NCBI GenBank assembly: GCA_029945375.1
Contig: JAQOTE010000014.1
Span: 124,001-188,000 of the forward strand
DNA from: Agaricus subrufescens
Taxonomy: Eukaryota; Basidiomycota; Agaricomycetes; Agaricales; Agaricaceae
Direction: 5' to 3'
DNA length: 64,000 nucleotides
The notes beneath the pieces were generated by a model. That model was not told where the DNA came from. It made no database searches and worked only from the letters and a program-made list of their open reading frames with translations. Both the position numbers and the translations under genes were made by a program. Below are positions 43,701 through 57,055 of this stretch, in pieces. The number at the start of each line of letters is the position of its first letter. Position 1 is the first letter of the stretch.

Positions 43701-45639
43701 AAACTACACACCTCTTTCCATTTGACGAGAAGTATGCAGAGTATTTATGACACACTTCTGACAAAAATTGGGTGGGAACAGGATCATTAGATGTGGAACA
43801 GCGCTGAACCTGGCGCAGCTTCCGCTGAACACAATCAAGCCATGGTTGCGCCAGCATATCCAAAAGCCCGCCGGTGCCTCATCAGCCAACCTCTTCTCTA
43901 CGTCATCTCTATGTTTGCTAGCCTCGGCATTTCCTTGTGAGTGGCCTCTTCTGCTCCATCTCGTGTCGTTTGACCAGACCTGTGTAGTTTGGATATGACC
44001 AAGGGTCAGATTTCTCGTTGCCAACTATGCTTTACCAGGTTTATATCCGGGGTTATGTCTAGCATTATTACCGCCCCTCACCCGACTGAGAACCATTATT
44101 CAAATGTTTGTCCGTTGCAGCATGATGATGATGAAAAGCGCTAAACTACTGAGCAAGAGAGAATCGCTTATATATAGATCCGGGTGTCTTTATAAAAATG
44201 TATACAATCGTCTTATTACCTAGTCAGAAGAGCATGCCGGGTACCTTTCAGGTCTTTATTGTCTGAATCAAGTAAAAGAGGCAAGAAGCATCCGCGCGGA
44301 AGATTTGAGAATTCTTGATATTCCCTATTATCACAGCAAACTAACGGTATTAATACCGTTAGTTTGTGAACATGTAGCCTGTGCAATTCCAACCTTAATC
44401 ATGCAGCCTCCTTCCACCGCTCTCTCCATATTCCTGAAACATGACTTTTGGGCTGACATTCAACAAGCCGAATATGCTTCGGGGACGAAACACTAAAAGG
44501 TACATGGTTGCGAGTCGTTCCCGGGTAGCAAGATGAGTAAGACTGCACATACCGGGCAGTATGCTGATTTGTTTGTCTGTGCGTTATGGTCCATTCATGT
44601 ACAATTTCATAAGTTAATAACGATATGTCGACAACCTCCTTGATTACCAGTTCTTCCTATGCAACTGTCAAGGTGGGGTCTTCCCTAGTATATGTTCTAT
44701 CGGAATCACTGTGGTGTGGCTGACTCTTCATTTAGGTGACGGGAGACATCAGGAAAAAAAGAGTTTTAGTTAATTCAGAGTTGTCAACGGATGTACCATT
44801 ATAGGCGATCTTTGCTGGGATCATACCGTCCTAGATCTCCACTCTAACCAATCCACGAAAAGTCACCACTGAGACGGACGGATCCCGCCCTTCCATTGGG
44901 ATATGGTGAAAGAGTAGTCGTGAACATTCGAACAAGCACGAGATTGGGCATCACAAAGATCGGCAGGCCCTTGCGGTTAGAATGGACTGGGTGGTAGTCC
45001 TAGAATCAAAGTGAGAACTGACGCTAACAGTTTATTTGGATCAATGACACATGTATAATGCCACCAATCCGACTGTCCACCAGCTCAAGAAAAAGTGGAA
45101 GACAAGATAAGGGACAAAGTGAGAAGCAAAGAGACGGCGACAATTTGAAAATATTGGCATGGGGAGGCAACTCTTTGGACTAGACTTCCGACAATAGAGG
45201 ATTGCGATAGAGGCCTGCAAAGTGCTCTGGGTGCCAGGGAGGCATTTGAAGCGAGGGAAACCTGAAACAACGTAGTGGCGTTACTGCATGTCGAAAGCAC
45301 GGGATCTCGGGGAGATATGAGAGAGGAGTAGTGCTCGTTGTGAGGCAGACAAGGCAGGCAGATGAGGTTCTGGCAAAGTTGCTGAGAGAGGGTGTGCAGA
45401 AAGAGAGCGAACTTAGAGAGGTGTGGCTACAGAACGACTGTCGATGAGATTCCCGATGAATCGGATCAATCTGATCGGCCGCATTGGACCGAGTCTCGTA
45501 TTTCCCCATCAACCTTGCGTCAACCCTTTTCTTGTCGTTGCTGCTGTCACCATAGCCGGACTCGGGACGGTGTATAAACGGTATTGTGGTGAGTTTGTTA
45601 GTGCGTGCTTCAAAAACGAGTAGCTCATGCTGAATGTCC
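43701..45639. other. Long region without recognisable genes
   Basis: Only short frames with no family resemblance. It contains the 30-bp palindrome at 44337-44366. Near 45430-45620 a plus-strand frame (FPHQPCVNPFLVVAAVTIAGLGTVY) resembles a membrane segment but is isolated. Confidence 0.35.
44337..44366. repeat. 30-bp perfect palindrome with CGG-N8-CCG
   Basis: CAAACTAACGGTATT is followed immediately by its exact reverse complement. The centre holds CGG and CCG triplets eight bases apart, the layout bound by dimeric Zn2Cys6 fungal regulators. It lies in a gene-poor stretch, so a regulatory role is unproven. Confidence 0.6.
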
Positions 45640-47620
45640 TCGACCAGACTGTCGTTGTAAGTGTAACATAGCCTACATCTGGATTCTCAGCAATAGCTTT
45701 GATATTAGGGAAAGTCTCTCCGCCACTAGAGCCGCCAGGCCCGGTCATGCATCTTACTTCGTCTCGACCCCGGCAACACTGTTCTCGCCATTTGGTTCTC
45801 CTTCCACCCGGCCTCTCAGCTTTACCATACTGAACGCTTGGACGCTGACATGTGGAATACCGGCCGCCCTTTGTTCCCTCATCTCCTGTGGGAGTGTCGC
45901 ACCCGCAACGTGGACCCATCCGACATCATGACAATGCACTTGTCCATAACAACCGTTTAATATTAATGGTATGTGCTACTCAGTTCAAGTGCGGTTGATT
46001 GTTTTACTCATCCTCAGTCAAAGAGCTATGCTTCGCGTCATACTACATCCTCATATTCTATCCTTCATTCTATCCTCGACCAGCAAGCAAAAATTCCCTG
46101 CCAGTTTGGGCGTGAATCAACAACAACAATATGCGAATTCTCCACCTCTCAACGGGGTGCCAATGGTGGCGAACAAGATGTTCATATGTGGTGCCGTTTA
46201 ACAAGGAGATGGAAAGTTCTGGAAAGTTCTGGGCAGAACGAGGACGAGAATCCACCTTTGCTATCGTGCAACTGTAGGTCTGGATTAAAGGAGCTATGGA
46301 AGAGTGAGGTGCGAGATGGAAATGTTGGGTACGCTCATAAAAAAGCTCACGAAATCACCTTTCTGATTCAGGCATATCGAACAGTGAGATCCAAATTGTG
46401 ACATCTGTTCTAACACTGCGATGTTGATCTTGAAAGAGATAGGACCCTGCGCATAGAATCCACATGTTGCCCTTCCTGCCCAGAACTTGGCTACATCGAA
46501 CATTCTGTGGTCCCTGAAGGAACTACTGCATACCATGACATTATGCTGAATTGTATTGATGAATCGATCTTCTTTGGTATGTTGTAACCTTTATATCAAC
46601 TTTCCTCGCTCACTGTTTTCTTAATGGCTAGGATCACAACTGTGGAGGTGCATGTTCTCCGCGAAATGTTTGCTGCCGGAAAACATGATTCGAACATGTT
46701 CTCTCTAATCCAAACTTTCCCTTGTGCACCCCGCACGTACATCGTGACCCTTGTATCAACGGTACCCGCCTCTAGTATCTAGTACCTCCATCCGAGTCCA
46801 CCGGTGGTCGAACGACTCGTCGTGATATCAACCTCGCTCTCCGGGGCACGAGTGAAGTGTCGAAATCTTTTTGGCTACCACCGCTCTTCTCCCATCTTCA
46901 ACCAGCTTCGAGCCTCTGTGGACCTCTGAATTTGCGAATAGTACCCTATCCAGTTGATAGGCTCGACAACGTGACAGGTGACAACAAACCGGGACACTCT
47001 CAGTCACGACAACAGAGAAGTGGTGGACCAAAATTGGCGGTATTATTATCTATAGTACTATGGTCAGCTTTTCCGCCCATGTCCGGGGATAAAGGTCCGA
47101 AAATGAGGAAAAATATAAATTTATTCACGTACAAGAGAGAGGTGTGACGTCCTTGTCACAGGTTCTGCTGGGGTTTCGCTGTTCGACCTGCTCTCTGCCT
47201 CACTGCCACTCAAGAGCTCAAGCACTCAGGTACCCACAATTCACTCTTGAACAAATGCTTATCTAGCTCCATATCGCTTTGCACGATTGTCATTTAGAGA
47301 GGGTTGCTGTGCGACCGGGACTGCCGTTCAAAAGCACGCCACACTATTTTACCGAAGGTGTCGCAAATGTCCGGCTGTGTTTGCCTATTCTGTAGCTAAA
47401 GTCAGCGATATAATATGATGACTATACTGGCAGGCTCTTTACCACACAACCCGTTTCGAAAGGATTTTTTTTTCTATCTGAAAGATACCGAGTTATCGTC
47501 CAGTATGGAAGTTACCTTGAGCTTTGTGTACCAATAATCAACTTGTGCAATCTACCAATCTTGAATGGGTAGATGAGGCTGCATTCCAAGTGGATATGAT
47601 GTTTCGCAACATCGTGAAAA
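45640..47620. repeat. Dispersed duplicated block, copy 1
   Basis: Shares colinear stretches with 54460-55930: TGTAAGTGTAACATAGC, GGTATGTGCTA, AAGCTATGCTT, ACTACATCCT, TGATATCAACCTC and TCAACTTGTG. Copy 1 has about 550 bp (46960-47510) with no counterpart. Both are riddled with stops; I cannot name a parent gene. Confidence 0.6.
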
Positions 47621-48240
47621 GAATTTTCTCTGTAGGGAAGGGTAGAGCAGACTAAGAGGGCTAGATGGCAGGAATAACCTTAGCAGTCAGAAGTACATAT
47701 CTGAAGGACGGTTAGCTGGATTGTAGTATGACCAAAGTCAAATTATTCAGCAACCAATAATCTCTTATATGTCAACAGGTGTGTATTGAAGCAGCCATTT
47801 CGTTTACAAACCAGAAATGTCACAGCTGCTATGTTATTTTATTCGGGTGAAGAGGGGGAACGTACAAATGGTTGGTTCTTAAATAAGATGTCCAATAAGA
47901 TATTTATCCTAATAGTAAGTAATAAAGAAAAACAGAATGGAACTAAGTCGTAAACAGGAGTTAAGATCATGCAAGCTAATAGGTCAACTAGATAACGACA
48001 ACAAAAGGAGGACAATAATACGTATAGGTTGTGTACAATAATCAACCGAGACCTCTCCATAAAAGAAAAGAAAAGGGAGCTCCAGCTTTGAACATAAAGA
48101 AACGAAAGGTGGGGAGATTCAAGCAACGTGGTAGTATCTAGAAAGTAAAACAATGAAGAATGGCCCCGATCGTTTGTTTAGAAAGAGCAATGAGGATAAG
48201 CGGCGTTGTGAGATAATGTGTCCGTGAGGTGTATGCGGCA
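47621..48240. other. AT-rich spacer
   Basis: No coding frame or recognised repeat seen. Confidence 0.4.
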
Positions 48241-48739
48241 TTAGTATGATCCATCGTAGGGCTTATTTCTTGGCTTTGCACAAGGCCACGTCGCAGCATT
48301 ATACTCCGGAGATAAGAAAAAAAATAATGTTAGCAGGTGTATCAGGTAAACAGTTAGGGAGGGCGGCAGAATCGAGAGATTGTTGGACCAAGGAATGAAG
48401 AACTATGTCCGGTATCGAAACGCCGATGAGTCCCAGAGGTGCCAAGTCAACGCCAAAAGAACACAGATGACTTCACAAGTACGAGACCATCGAAGAACAA
48501 CCAACATACTGAAGAATAACTCACCTTCATAGGTGCCAACATGACTCGCAATATAATTTGCGGTCCGAAATTCATTGAGACTGCAGCCAGTATTGATTGA
48601 GTCCTTCCTCTAATAAACCCTTATGTGATTATCAGGATTTCGGTGGGGAGTAATAGCGTTGATATGTCAATTGTCTGCCAATTTGCTGTTATAAACAGAA
48701 GTGAAGGGTCAGTATCGTGTTTTGAATAGCTAAGGATGC

Positions 48740-50110
48740 AGACGTACATGGGATACCCAAGTCCAAAACAATAGACATGGGTTCAACAGGGGTCAACCCC
48801 TGTGCCACGCCTGAACCCCCCTGAGCCTTGGGATCTGTCCCACAGACGCAGCATCCATCTTACACGACGGGTTGCCATCAACACTCCATCAGATGTATCC
48901 GGGACCCAGATCATTCGGATCCGACCAGTACTCAAACCCGAAAACTTTGAGGACCTGAGATAACCAAGCCGCACCAATTCTTGGGACATACCATTGGGAC
49001 CTCATTGGGAACTTGCATCAATCCCGAAGTTGCTCTAGAACCGTGATGACCGTTGGGTGTAGTAAGTGAAGGATTGAAAATGGTTAATGCATTGGTGTTG
49101 TACTCGTAATTGTGAGTGAACGGTGCGAACTGGGCAGACTGAGATGCGAGTTGGGTCACACTAATTGTGCTGTTGATTTCAACTTGAACGATATCGATTT
49201 TGGAGGCTCCGTGACCTTTGGTGTGCACAGAAACCAGGTGGTCTGCGTTGGGGTAAGAACACGTTCTGGGAAACATTAGCTAAAAGTAGAGTATTCAACG
49301 TGAGGCACTTACGATACTGTCTGCCCAGTAACCAACTCAACTTGAAGTTGAACTTTGACCTCGGTTTATTGCAGTGAAGCGCTGCCAGAAGGGTACGACC
49401 GTCGAGACTCGTCTGATTGAGGAATGCCCCCACATCACATGAATCATACGTGTACAGCCACATCCGTCAGTGGTTCCTCTATATCCTGGTGTGGCCTGGT
49501 TTTCCATGCCCAGGCATCCAGTCACTGTTAAAGGCATGGTCAGCTCACACACTACCGAGACGGAGGAAGAGGGTGCTGACATATGCTTTGGAGTTTTTGT
49601 CCGATCCTGGGAGGACGACTTTGACTTTAATATAACCATGGGGAGAGCGGAATTTGTTCCATGATATAAGCGTCCCACTGTGACAGTTCAATGTTGTGAT
49701 TGTCGATGGGAGTGAACAGAGCAATCGAACCTGTTATGCTGGTGATGAAGGAATGAATTGGAAGGACGAAAGCGTGCAGACCAGTACGGTGGGGCCAAAG
49801 TAATAGCACCATCATGGATAGTGATTTGTCAAGGATCATACCGCTCTAAATCCACATTTCGACCATACCAAGACTCAACAGGTTCTCCAAAGATCATTGC
49901 GAGGATAGAATGACCTGCTGTCCTGGTGATGCTCGTCAGAACAGGCGAGTCCGTACTCTTTACTGTCAAAACCAATACGAACTTCTGCTTCTTTGGGGAT
50001 GTCATGACGTATAAGGGTCGGGAAAGCTGAAATAGGACAAGTGACTGTCCTGTGGGAAGAGAGTGAGAAGGATATATGCAAGGAGATTGATCATTTACCT
50101 ACGCGCGTAT
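48740..50110 (-). pseudogene. KRE6/SKN1-like beta-1,6-glucan synthesis protein relic, copy 1
   Basis: Fragments in several frames match the order of KRE6/SKN1 (GH16-like) proteins. Near 49960 is VRIGFDSKEYGLACSDEH then SFYPRNDLW. Near 49450 is WLYTYDSCDVGAFLNQT. Near 49220 is HGASKIDI, and near 49120 FAPFTHNYEYN. Near 48935 is FGFEYWSDPND, and then a nucleophile-less strand region. Family members are membrane proteins of the secretory pathway needed for cell-wall glucan. The membrane anchor and N-terminus are not seen, and frames shift repeatedly. Confidence 0.7.
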
Positions 50111-50789
50111 ACTCTCGATGATCGAACGTTCCTCCATCGGTCATGGACAAATCGCAAGACCGGGTAGAATCATCACAGGTGGTCATGAACGTGGAGAGGG
50201 TGGTGGAAGAACACAACACAAGCAGGGAAAATGAGTGGTAGGCATGCCGAGCGAAGGCGGGGCCAAGACAGATTGGGCGTGGGCTTCTCTATCATGACAA
50301 CTGCGTTCTGCGTGACGTGACAGACCATGTTGATTCTCGTGCCTCAGTGATCTTTGTCCATCATAGGGCTTATTTCTCGGCTTTGCATAAGGCCGCATTG
50401 CAATATCGTGCTCTAGACATAAGAAAACAGAAGGACGTTAGCAGACGTATCAAAAGTACGGCAGTTAGGGAGGGGAACAGAATTGAGAGATTGTTGGGCC
50501 GGAAATGAAAAATTGTTTCTGACATCACGCAGGCCGTTGGGTCCGAGTAGTGCTAAAGTGATGCCGAAAGAGGACAGATAGCTTTACAAGTACAAGACCA
50601 CTGAAAGACCACTGACGAGCTGAAAAACAGCTCACCTTTGTAGATTTTAACATAGTTTGCGGTCCGGTATTCCTTGACACCGCACCCTCTATTGATCGAG
50701 TCCATCCTCTGATCAACCCCTACATAAGTAATCAAGAACTCAGTGGGGAATAATAGCGTTGAGGTGTCAATTGTCTGCCAATTTGCTGT

Positions 50790-52142
50790 TAAAGAGGGGG
50801 GTGAAGACTCAGCATCGTGTTTCGAATAACTAAGGATGCCAACATACATGATATACCCAAGTTCAAAACGATGGACATGAGGTCAACAGGGATCAACGTC
50901 CGCCTGGTGCCTGAACTCCCCTGCGTTGCGGGATCTGGCCCCACAGCAGATGTACCCATCTTATACAACAGTATCCCATCCACACTCCATTGGATATATC
51001 CAGAACCCGGATCATTCGGATCTGACCAGTACTCGAACCGGAAAACCTTGTAGAGTTTTGGTTGAGGAGGTTGCACCAAACCTTGAGACATACCACTCGG
51101 AACTGGCATCAATCCTGAAATAGCTTGCACTAGAGCCGAACCATGATAGCCGTTGGGGGTGGTAAGTGAAGGACCGGTGATAGTTAAGGCATCTGTGTTG
51201 TACTCGTAATTGTGAGTGAATGGTGCGAACTGGGCAGACAGAAATCAGACAGAAATGCGACTTGGGTCACATCGCTTGTTCCATTGATTCCAACTTCAAA
51301 GATATCGATTTTGGAGGCTCCGTGGTCCATGGTATACGCAGAATAGGGATGGTCTGCGTCAAGCAAGAACATGTTCTGGGAAACATCAGCTAAAAGTAGA
51401 GTATCCAAGACGAGGCACTCACGATACTCTCTCCTCCGATAACCAACTCAACTTGAAGTCATAATTTGACCTTATTTTATCGTAGTGAAGCACTGCCATG
51501 GAGGTGAGACCGTTGGGGTTCGTCTGATTGAGAATACCCCCACTTCACATGAATCGTGCGCGTACAGCCACGGCCTGTTGGTGGTTGCTTTATATCTGAG
51601 TTTTGCCAGGTTTTGCATTGTTCAAGCACCAAGCCACTATCAAGGGTATGGTCAGCTCGTGCACTATCAAGGTAGGAAAGAAGATGGTACCGACGTATGC
51701 TTTGGAATTTTTGTCCGATCCTGGGAAGGCGACTTCGACTTTGATGTAACCTTGGGTAAAGTAGAGTTTATTCCATGATTGAAATGTCGTACTGCGGTGA
51801 TCGAGGTTTGCGGGTGCCGGAGGGAGTGAGTGGAGCAGTTGCTGTCCTGGTGGTGCTTGTTAGAGCAGACAAGCCCGTACTCTTTACTGTCGAAACCAAT
51901 ACGAGCTTGCACTTCTTTGGGGGTGTCACAATATATAGGGGTCTGGATGCTCGAACAGGACAAGTGACTATCCTGTGGGAAGAGAGTGAGAAGGATTTGT
52001 ACAAGAAAGTTGATAGTTTACCTTTGCGCGTATGCTCTCGACGATCGAATTGTTTCTCCCTCGGCCAAGGAAAGTCGGAAGACTGGACAGAGCCATTGCA
52101 GGTGGACATGAACGTGGAGAGGGTGGTGGAGGAACGCAACAC
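50790..52142 (-). pseudogene. KRE6/SKN1-like relic, copy 2
   Basis: Parallel to copy 1: PKEVQARIGFDSKEYGLVCSNKH near 51890, HGASKIDIFEV near 51310, FRFEYWSDPNDPGSGYIQWSVDG near 51030, and PVDLMSIVLNLGIS near 50880. The last corresponds to the family's final conserved block. Several frame changes and stops. This copy preserves the C-terminal part better than copy 1. Confidence 0.7.
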
Positions 52143-52290
52143 AAGCAGGGCAAATGAGCGGCAGGCATGCCAAACAAATGCTGGGCGAAGACAGATGGGG
52201 TGTGGGCAAGTTCTCTATACCACTTTGTTCTGCGTGACGTGACAAACCATTTTGATTCATAGTGCCTCAGCGATCTTTGTGCTCTCTGCT

Positions 52291-53450
52291 CCGATCGTTT
52301 TAAACTGAACCAGGAATTTTTGCGCTCGACATTTGTATCTCATTGCCTTTCTTTGGTCCAAAACACAGGGCATGTAGCTGAACACACAAATACCTTTTCT
52401 TCTGCTTGCAGTTTCCCTTTTGTCGCACTGGAGTTTTTCACTTGAACCCATACTGCTTTGTTGCGGGTATGCTAACCGATGCTATGCCTGGTCATCAATT
52501 AACGATGTTCTCAGCAAGCCCCTGGCTCGAGCAATACTGCGTCTGACCCCGTCCCACAACAGGACCTTCCCCCTTGCACGCTGCTCTGCGGTCGTCTCCA
52601 ATCATCAGATTGCTTGCCCATCGGCTCCTTCATCCTCATCCATTCTTTATGCCATGAGTGCCACCCACGTCACAAACCAATACGAGATCCTGTATCTCCT
52701 CCTTCCAATTCACGCACACCCGATGGCCAACCTTTCATTCGACTCACTCTTCAATCTACTTCCGCCCGCCCATCCAACGACTTTTCTATAACATTGGATG
52801 TGTGGCACTCTAGAGTCCTGGCCCACATGTGGGACAGATGTTGGAGAGTAAGTGGTCAGGGGTTAGCTGGAGCACTTAGAACAATAGCGACAAAGATGTG
52901 ATGGAGCTCAATCTGCTGCAGCGTAGCCTGTATGTATGTCGTCGGTCTTTGTCTAGTCCATGTTCGGCTGTCAGACACAAAGTACTGACTTTGAATGGTT
53001 CCAATTAAGGCTTCGAGCATGCTAGCAAGCCAGCCTATTTCAATATAGGTGTATGATTCTCGACCTGCACATATATGCAATGTGCTATATGGTATGAATG
53101 ACCCAGATCGAAATGAGGTTGTATCTCGAAACGGTGGCTGGCGAAGTAGATATGATGGGTACGTCATGTCTATAATGTATGGCTTTGGGCTAAACAGTAT
53201 GGCATGGTTGACAGATCGGCTACCCTTTATCTGACTACTCCAGTAGTTTCTCTGGATATGCGAATACTTTCACAAGTCAAAGAGATAAATGTGAGCATGT
53301 TATGACCACTCCATTTAACCACTACGCTGGACTCGCTGAAAGTAAGGACATAGAGGGAAGGGCAATGTGTCTGGACAAGTCATGGACCAACAATCATGCA
53401 TGCATGAACGGTGTTTCCGATCTAACCCATTAACGTTTCCAACCTTTCAG
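52291..53450. other. Region without recognisable genes
   Basis: Short frames only. Upstream exons of the predicted gene at 53451 may lie here but could not be traced. Confidence 0.35.
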
Positions 53451-53802
53451 GCAGTGTGCATTCGCTGGGCAAATTCATGAACGCCTTCCGTAAACTACTC
53501 GAATACAAGGTAGAAATCGTTGAGGCCAGCGGTATGTCTTTTCTATTTTTTCTGAGATATTAGGCCATCAGTGCTTACTTTTACTTTCGCTAAAGAAAGC
53601 TTCTTGTATGCTACTAGCTCTGTGGCACCAATCTTCCTCTACAATCACATAGACCTTCGAATAATCCAACAGGTTCGTACTTACCTGGCTCAACCTCCTT
53701 ACTTCAATTACTCGCATATATAAGTTAGGTATTGTGTACCCCAAAGGGTTTCAACGTCATTCGTAAATCCGGAAACTTTGGTCTATCAATCCATTCTCTA
53801 TG
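53451..53802 (+). CDS. Three-exon gene fragment, unknown product
   Basis: Exons 53451-53531, 53596-53672 and 53729-53802 are joined by GT-AG introns with the frame kept. The peptide reads HSLGKFMNAFRKLLEYKVEI, then SVAPIFLYNHIDLRII, then TPKGFNVIRKSGNFGL. The consistent splicing suggests a real or recently lost gene. Neither the start nor the stop was found. I do not recognise the family. Confidence 0.4.
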
Positions 53803-54459
53803 GTAAGACCGTGACTTCATCGACTTTGCTGATCATAACTCACCTGCTGGCTTCCTTTTGCCCTCTTCACCCTTTGAGGCCGTCTTTTATCCAACCCTGG
53901 TGGTCTTGGCGTGTGGTTTTACGATTTCCGAAGACAGTGCTAACCGTCATGTTGGATTTTCCACTACTCCATTCACTTTTGCTATGTTTAATTAGGGAGC
54001 ACCTCTGGTGATTTTGCGATTGCATTGTCATACGTTTGTGAGTTGGTGAAACCGCTGCGGATGATCAAGAGTAATACGGTTCAAAATACGAACTTGAGCA
54101 ACGTAGTATATAATATTTGCCAAGGATGTAAAAATCCTATATATGTATTTCCATCAGCGAAAATCAGGTCTCCTGAATAGAGTGTATGACTCACAGTGAA
54201 CTTCGCTCTGCTTAGTTTTGGAACTTCAGAGTTATATATCGTGCACGTGCTCCCGGGGTGGGGTGAGATATTTAATATTTAGCCTTTGTTGACAGCAAAT
54301 CAAGCCGCAGGGAAATCGGCCTTGTTTGTTCTGCCCAACTGTCTGTTTGGACGCCTTACCCTTGGCTATGTATTTCCCCACCTCCTTCAGCCATTTCTTC
54401 CTTTATCAGTGCATGTTTCGGAAATGGCTCACTCATCTTAAGTGACAACTAGTGTTTCC
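53803..54459. other. Region without recognisable genes
   Basis: A short plus-strand frame to 54011 may be the continuation of the preceding gene. The remainder shows nothing. Confidence 0.3.
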
Positions 54460-55930
54460 GGCTAGACGGGTGGCTGCCATTGTAAGTGTAACATAGCATG
54501 GATTTTTTGATAGTAACATTACATTCAGGAGAACTCCGCGCCGCCACCTCGAGAACCAGTCATACGCGTTACTTGATTCCGGCCCGCCCTTTGGTCCTCC
54601 AGCCTCTTGGCTACACATTACCGAGCTCCCAAATGAGAACATGTCGAGCGCCACCTATTAAGCCTGTTTTCAACTCTGTTGTTCTTTCATCTTTCATGAT
54701 CTACGTTGACCTGAGTGTTGCACCGGAGACATGGATCTACCCGACCCGACTAGACACTTGGCGGCTTGACAACAACAGTTTAATGGTATGTGCTATTCAT
54801 TCTAGATACAGTCGATTGTTGACCTGTCGGTACAGATAGTTTTGGTCATCGTCAGTCAGAAAGCTATGCTTTTAACACACTACATCCTGATCACATATTC
54901 TCCATTCCATACTTGGGCGAAAAGGTGTGACGAAGTCCATGTCGATTTGGGTGCGATAATCCAGGAGGTCTATAGGCCAACAATAACGATATGTGTACTT
55001 TACGGCCGGAGAGCATCACATGAGAATTCTCTACTTCGTCCTCAATGCAATCCTAACAGCGGTGATTGGAACATTCAGTATCGACAGAACGATGATCAAA
55101 TTCCACATTCACTGTTGTGCAAGTGCAGGTTTGTATTGGAAGAGCTACTAAGAGGAGTGCTTAGGTGCGAGACGGGATGCTGGGTACACCTGTTATGCTT
55201 TAATGTCAAAGGATATCCAGTAAAGCTGATGAAGTTTGCGCTTCTGTTTCAGGTATATTGGACAAAGTTGAGACTCGAATCGCCACGTTACAGTCGCAAT
55301 AACATGCCTAAGTTGCGTGTGCCCTTTGATGACGGACTCTTTATGAAAGGGGATGGAACTCGCGCACAGGCCTGTGATTGAGTTCAAGCCTTCAGCCAAG
55401 GTCGCTCAATCCTCGCAGCCCCTCCTCAGCAAGTGGGTACATCGAAGATTCTGTAATCCTCAAGGCGACTACTACGTGTATTGATGTAATGTTGACTTTG
55501 TTGGTGAACAGGTCTTCCTCGGTACATTGTGAACTTTATATCAACTATCTTTTTTCACAATATTCCTCATGACCTAGGATTACAAGATACCCATCCCTAG
55601 CATCTAGCGATTCCCCCCACGCTCAAATGACTACCTTCCCATCTATCTGAATTATCATGATATCAACCTCTCCGCTCCCTCGGTTACAAGCGCAAGGTGT
55701 CAAAGCCTTTATGTCCACAGCCGCTCTGCCTATTGGATGCTCTCGTCGCCTCTTCTCCCACCAGCCTCGAGTCACACCTCGAATCTGTAAATTTGTGTAT
55801 AGTGCCTTTGTCCGGTTACTCTGAACTTTGTGTGCCTATAATCAACTTGTGTAATCCGCCAATCTTGAATAGGTAGACGAGGGAGGAATGCATTCCGTGT
55901 GGATACGATGTTTTACGTTAGCTTCCATTC
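54460..55930. repeat. Dispersed duplicated block, copy 2
   Basis: Partner of 45640-47620, about 8.8 kb away in the same orientation, on the other side of the KRE6-like tandem duplication. It lacks the ~550-bp segment present in copy 1. Confidence 0.6.
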
Positions 55931-57055
55931 TTCCTTTTCGAAATGCACCCTTGCAGGGTTGTCACGGTTATGGTGTTTCAAGTTTCAACAATGGAGCTGA
56001 ATAAGTAAGAAAAGCGACATAGCAAGGGCAACTTCCAAGTATATCAGTGCAAACACAGCCGCATCACATCACCCAATCCAAGGTATGTTCTCTCTACTAT
56101 GTGGGTCTGTCAGGATCTGTCACTACGACACAGAATGTCAATCGATAGGGCATACTCGGATTAGAGTCTAGTAATAGAATGATGCGCGCTGTCAGCCAAC
56201 CCTGTATCTTCGATCATGTCATGACATCCCACCTCCCAATGGCATAAAAGCAGCGAACACACGCTTGGAATACCAGCTTTCCCCCCCTCGCTGCAATTTG
56301 CGGCTTCAAATCCATCATCCTGACCTCTACCGAGCGCCCACGGTATGTCAGACTGTATGCTTTTGTTGTCAATAATTCAGCCTTGGGCAAGAGGGATGGG
56401 AGGCTCCCTCCACCGCCCCTTTCTGGTGGCCTGGAGGTATGCTGGAGTATGATTTCCGCCGGTATGGAAACAGTGGGCTGGCTGTACAGAAGGCAATGTG
56501 GGCATTGGGGGATCTTATTTTTTTCTTTGATTGCACGGGCGGCACAGGGACTGTGGTGGTGATGGGGGTGGATGCGCTTGAATGCGTCAAAACTCAAAAG
56601 GTGCATGTTTGGTTTCATCCACCTGTCTTACGCCTCCCCCATTTGATTGATATTTGTTTTTTAGCCATGTTCTTTCCTTTCTGCATTTCACGTTTGTTCT
56701 GGCCATAATCTTTCTTTCAGGCGTCTTATGTTTTTTCTGACATTTATTATCTATCCATTATTATCACTGTTTATTTTTGTTTGTATACTGTATGGTCCGC
56801 TTTCTACTTCTTTCTCACTTATGGTGTAGATCAGCACTGGATCCGTGTTGGCCTACATTATGAGTTTTTCTTAGATAGTTTTCATTCACTTTTACTTTCC
56901 ATACTTTATATTTTAGTGGTTTTTACTTTCTATACTTTATATTTCAGTGGTCTTTTCGTTTTATTGTGACGATTATTCATCATGTGGTCCGATGTAATTT
57001 TTTGCCAGTTGATGGGCCTAACCCTAACCATAAAATAATTAATTGCTGAACATGA
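55931..57055. other. Gene-free region, AT-rich towards the minisatellite
   Basis: No family recognised. CCTAACCCTAACC near 57017 is two telomere-like units next to the minisatellite, too short to mean more. Confidence 0.35.

Larger units (their letters stand above)
48241..52290. repeat. Tandem duplication of a ~2.1-kb unit
   Basis: Unit 1 (about 48241-50345) and unit 2 (about 50346-52290) align head to tail. Landmarks such as TAGGGCTTATTTC recur at an offset of about 2108 bp, and GTGCCTCAG-GATCTTTGT closes each unit. Each unit holds one KRE6/SKN1-like pseudogene. Divergence is clear, so the event is not recent. Confidence 0.75.

Noticed and set aside
57015..57028. Telomere-like CCCTAA units
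   Set aside because: Just two units; similar AACCCTAA strings also occur inside the giant LTR. Not evidence of a telomere.
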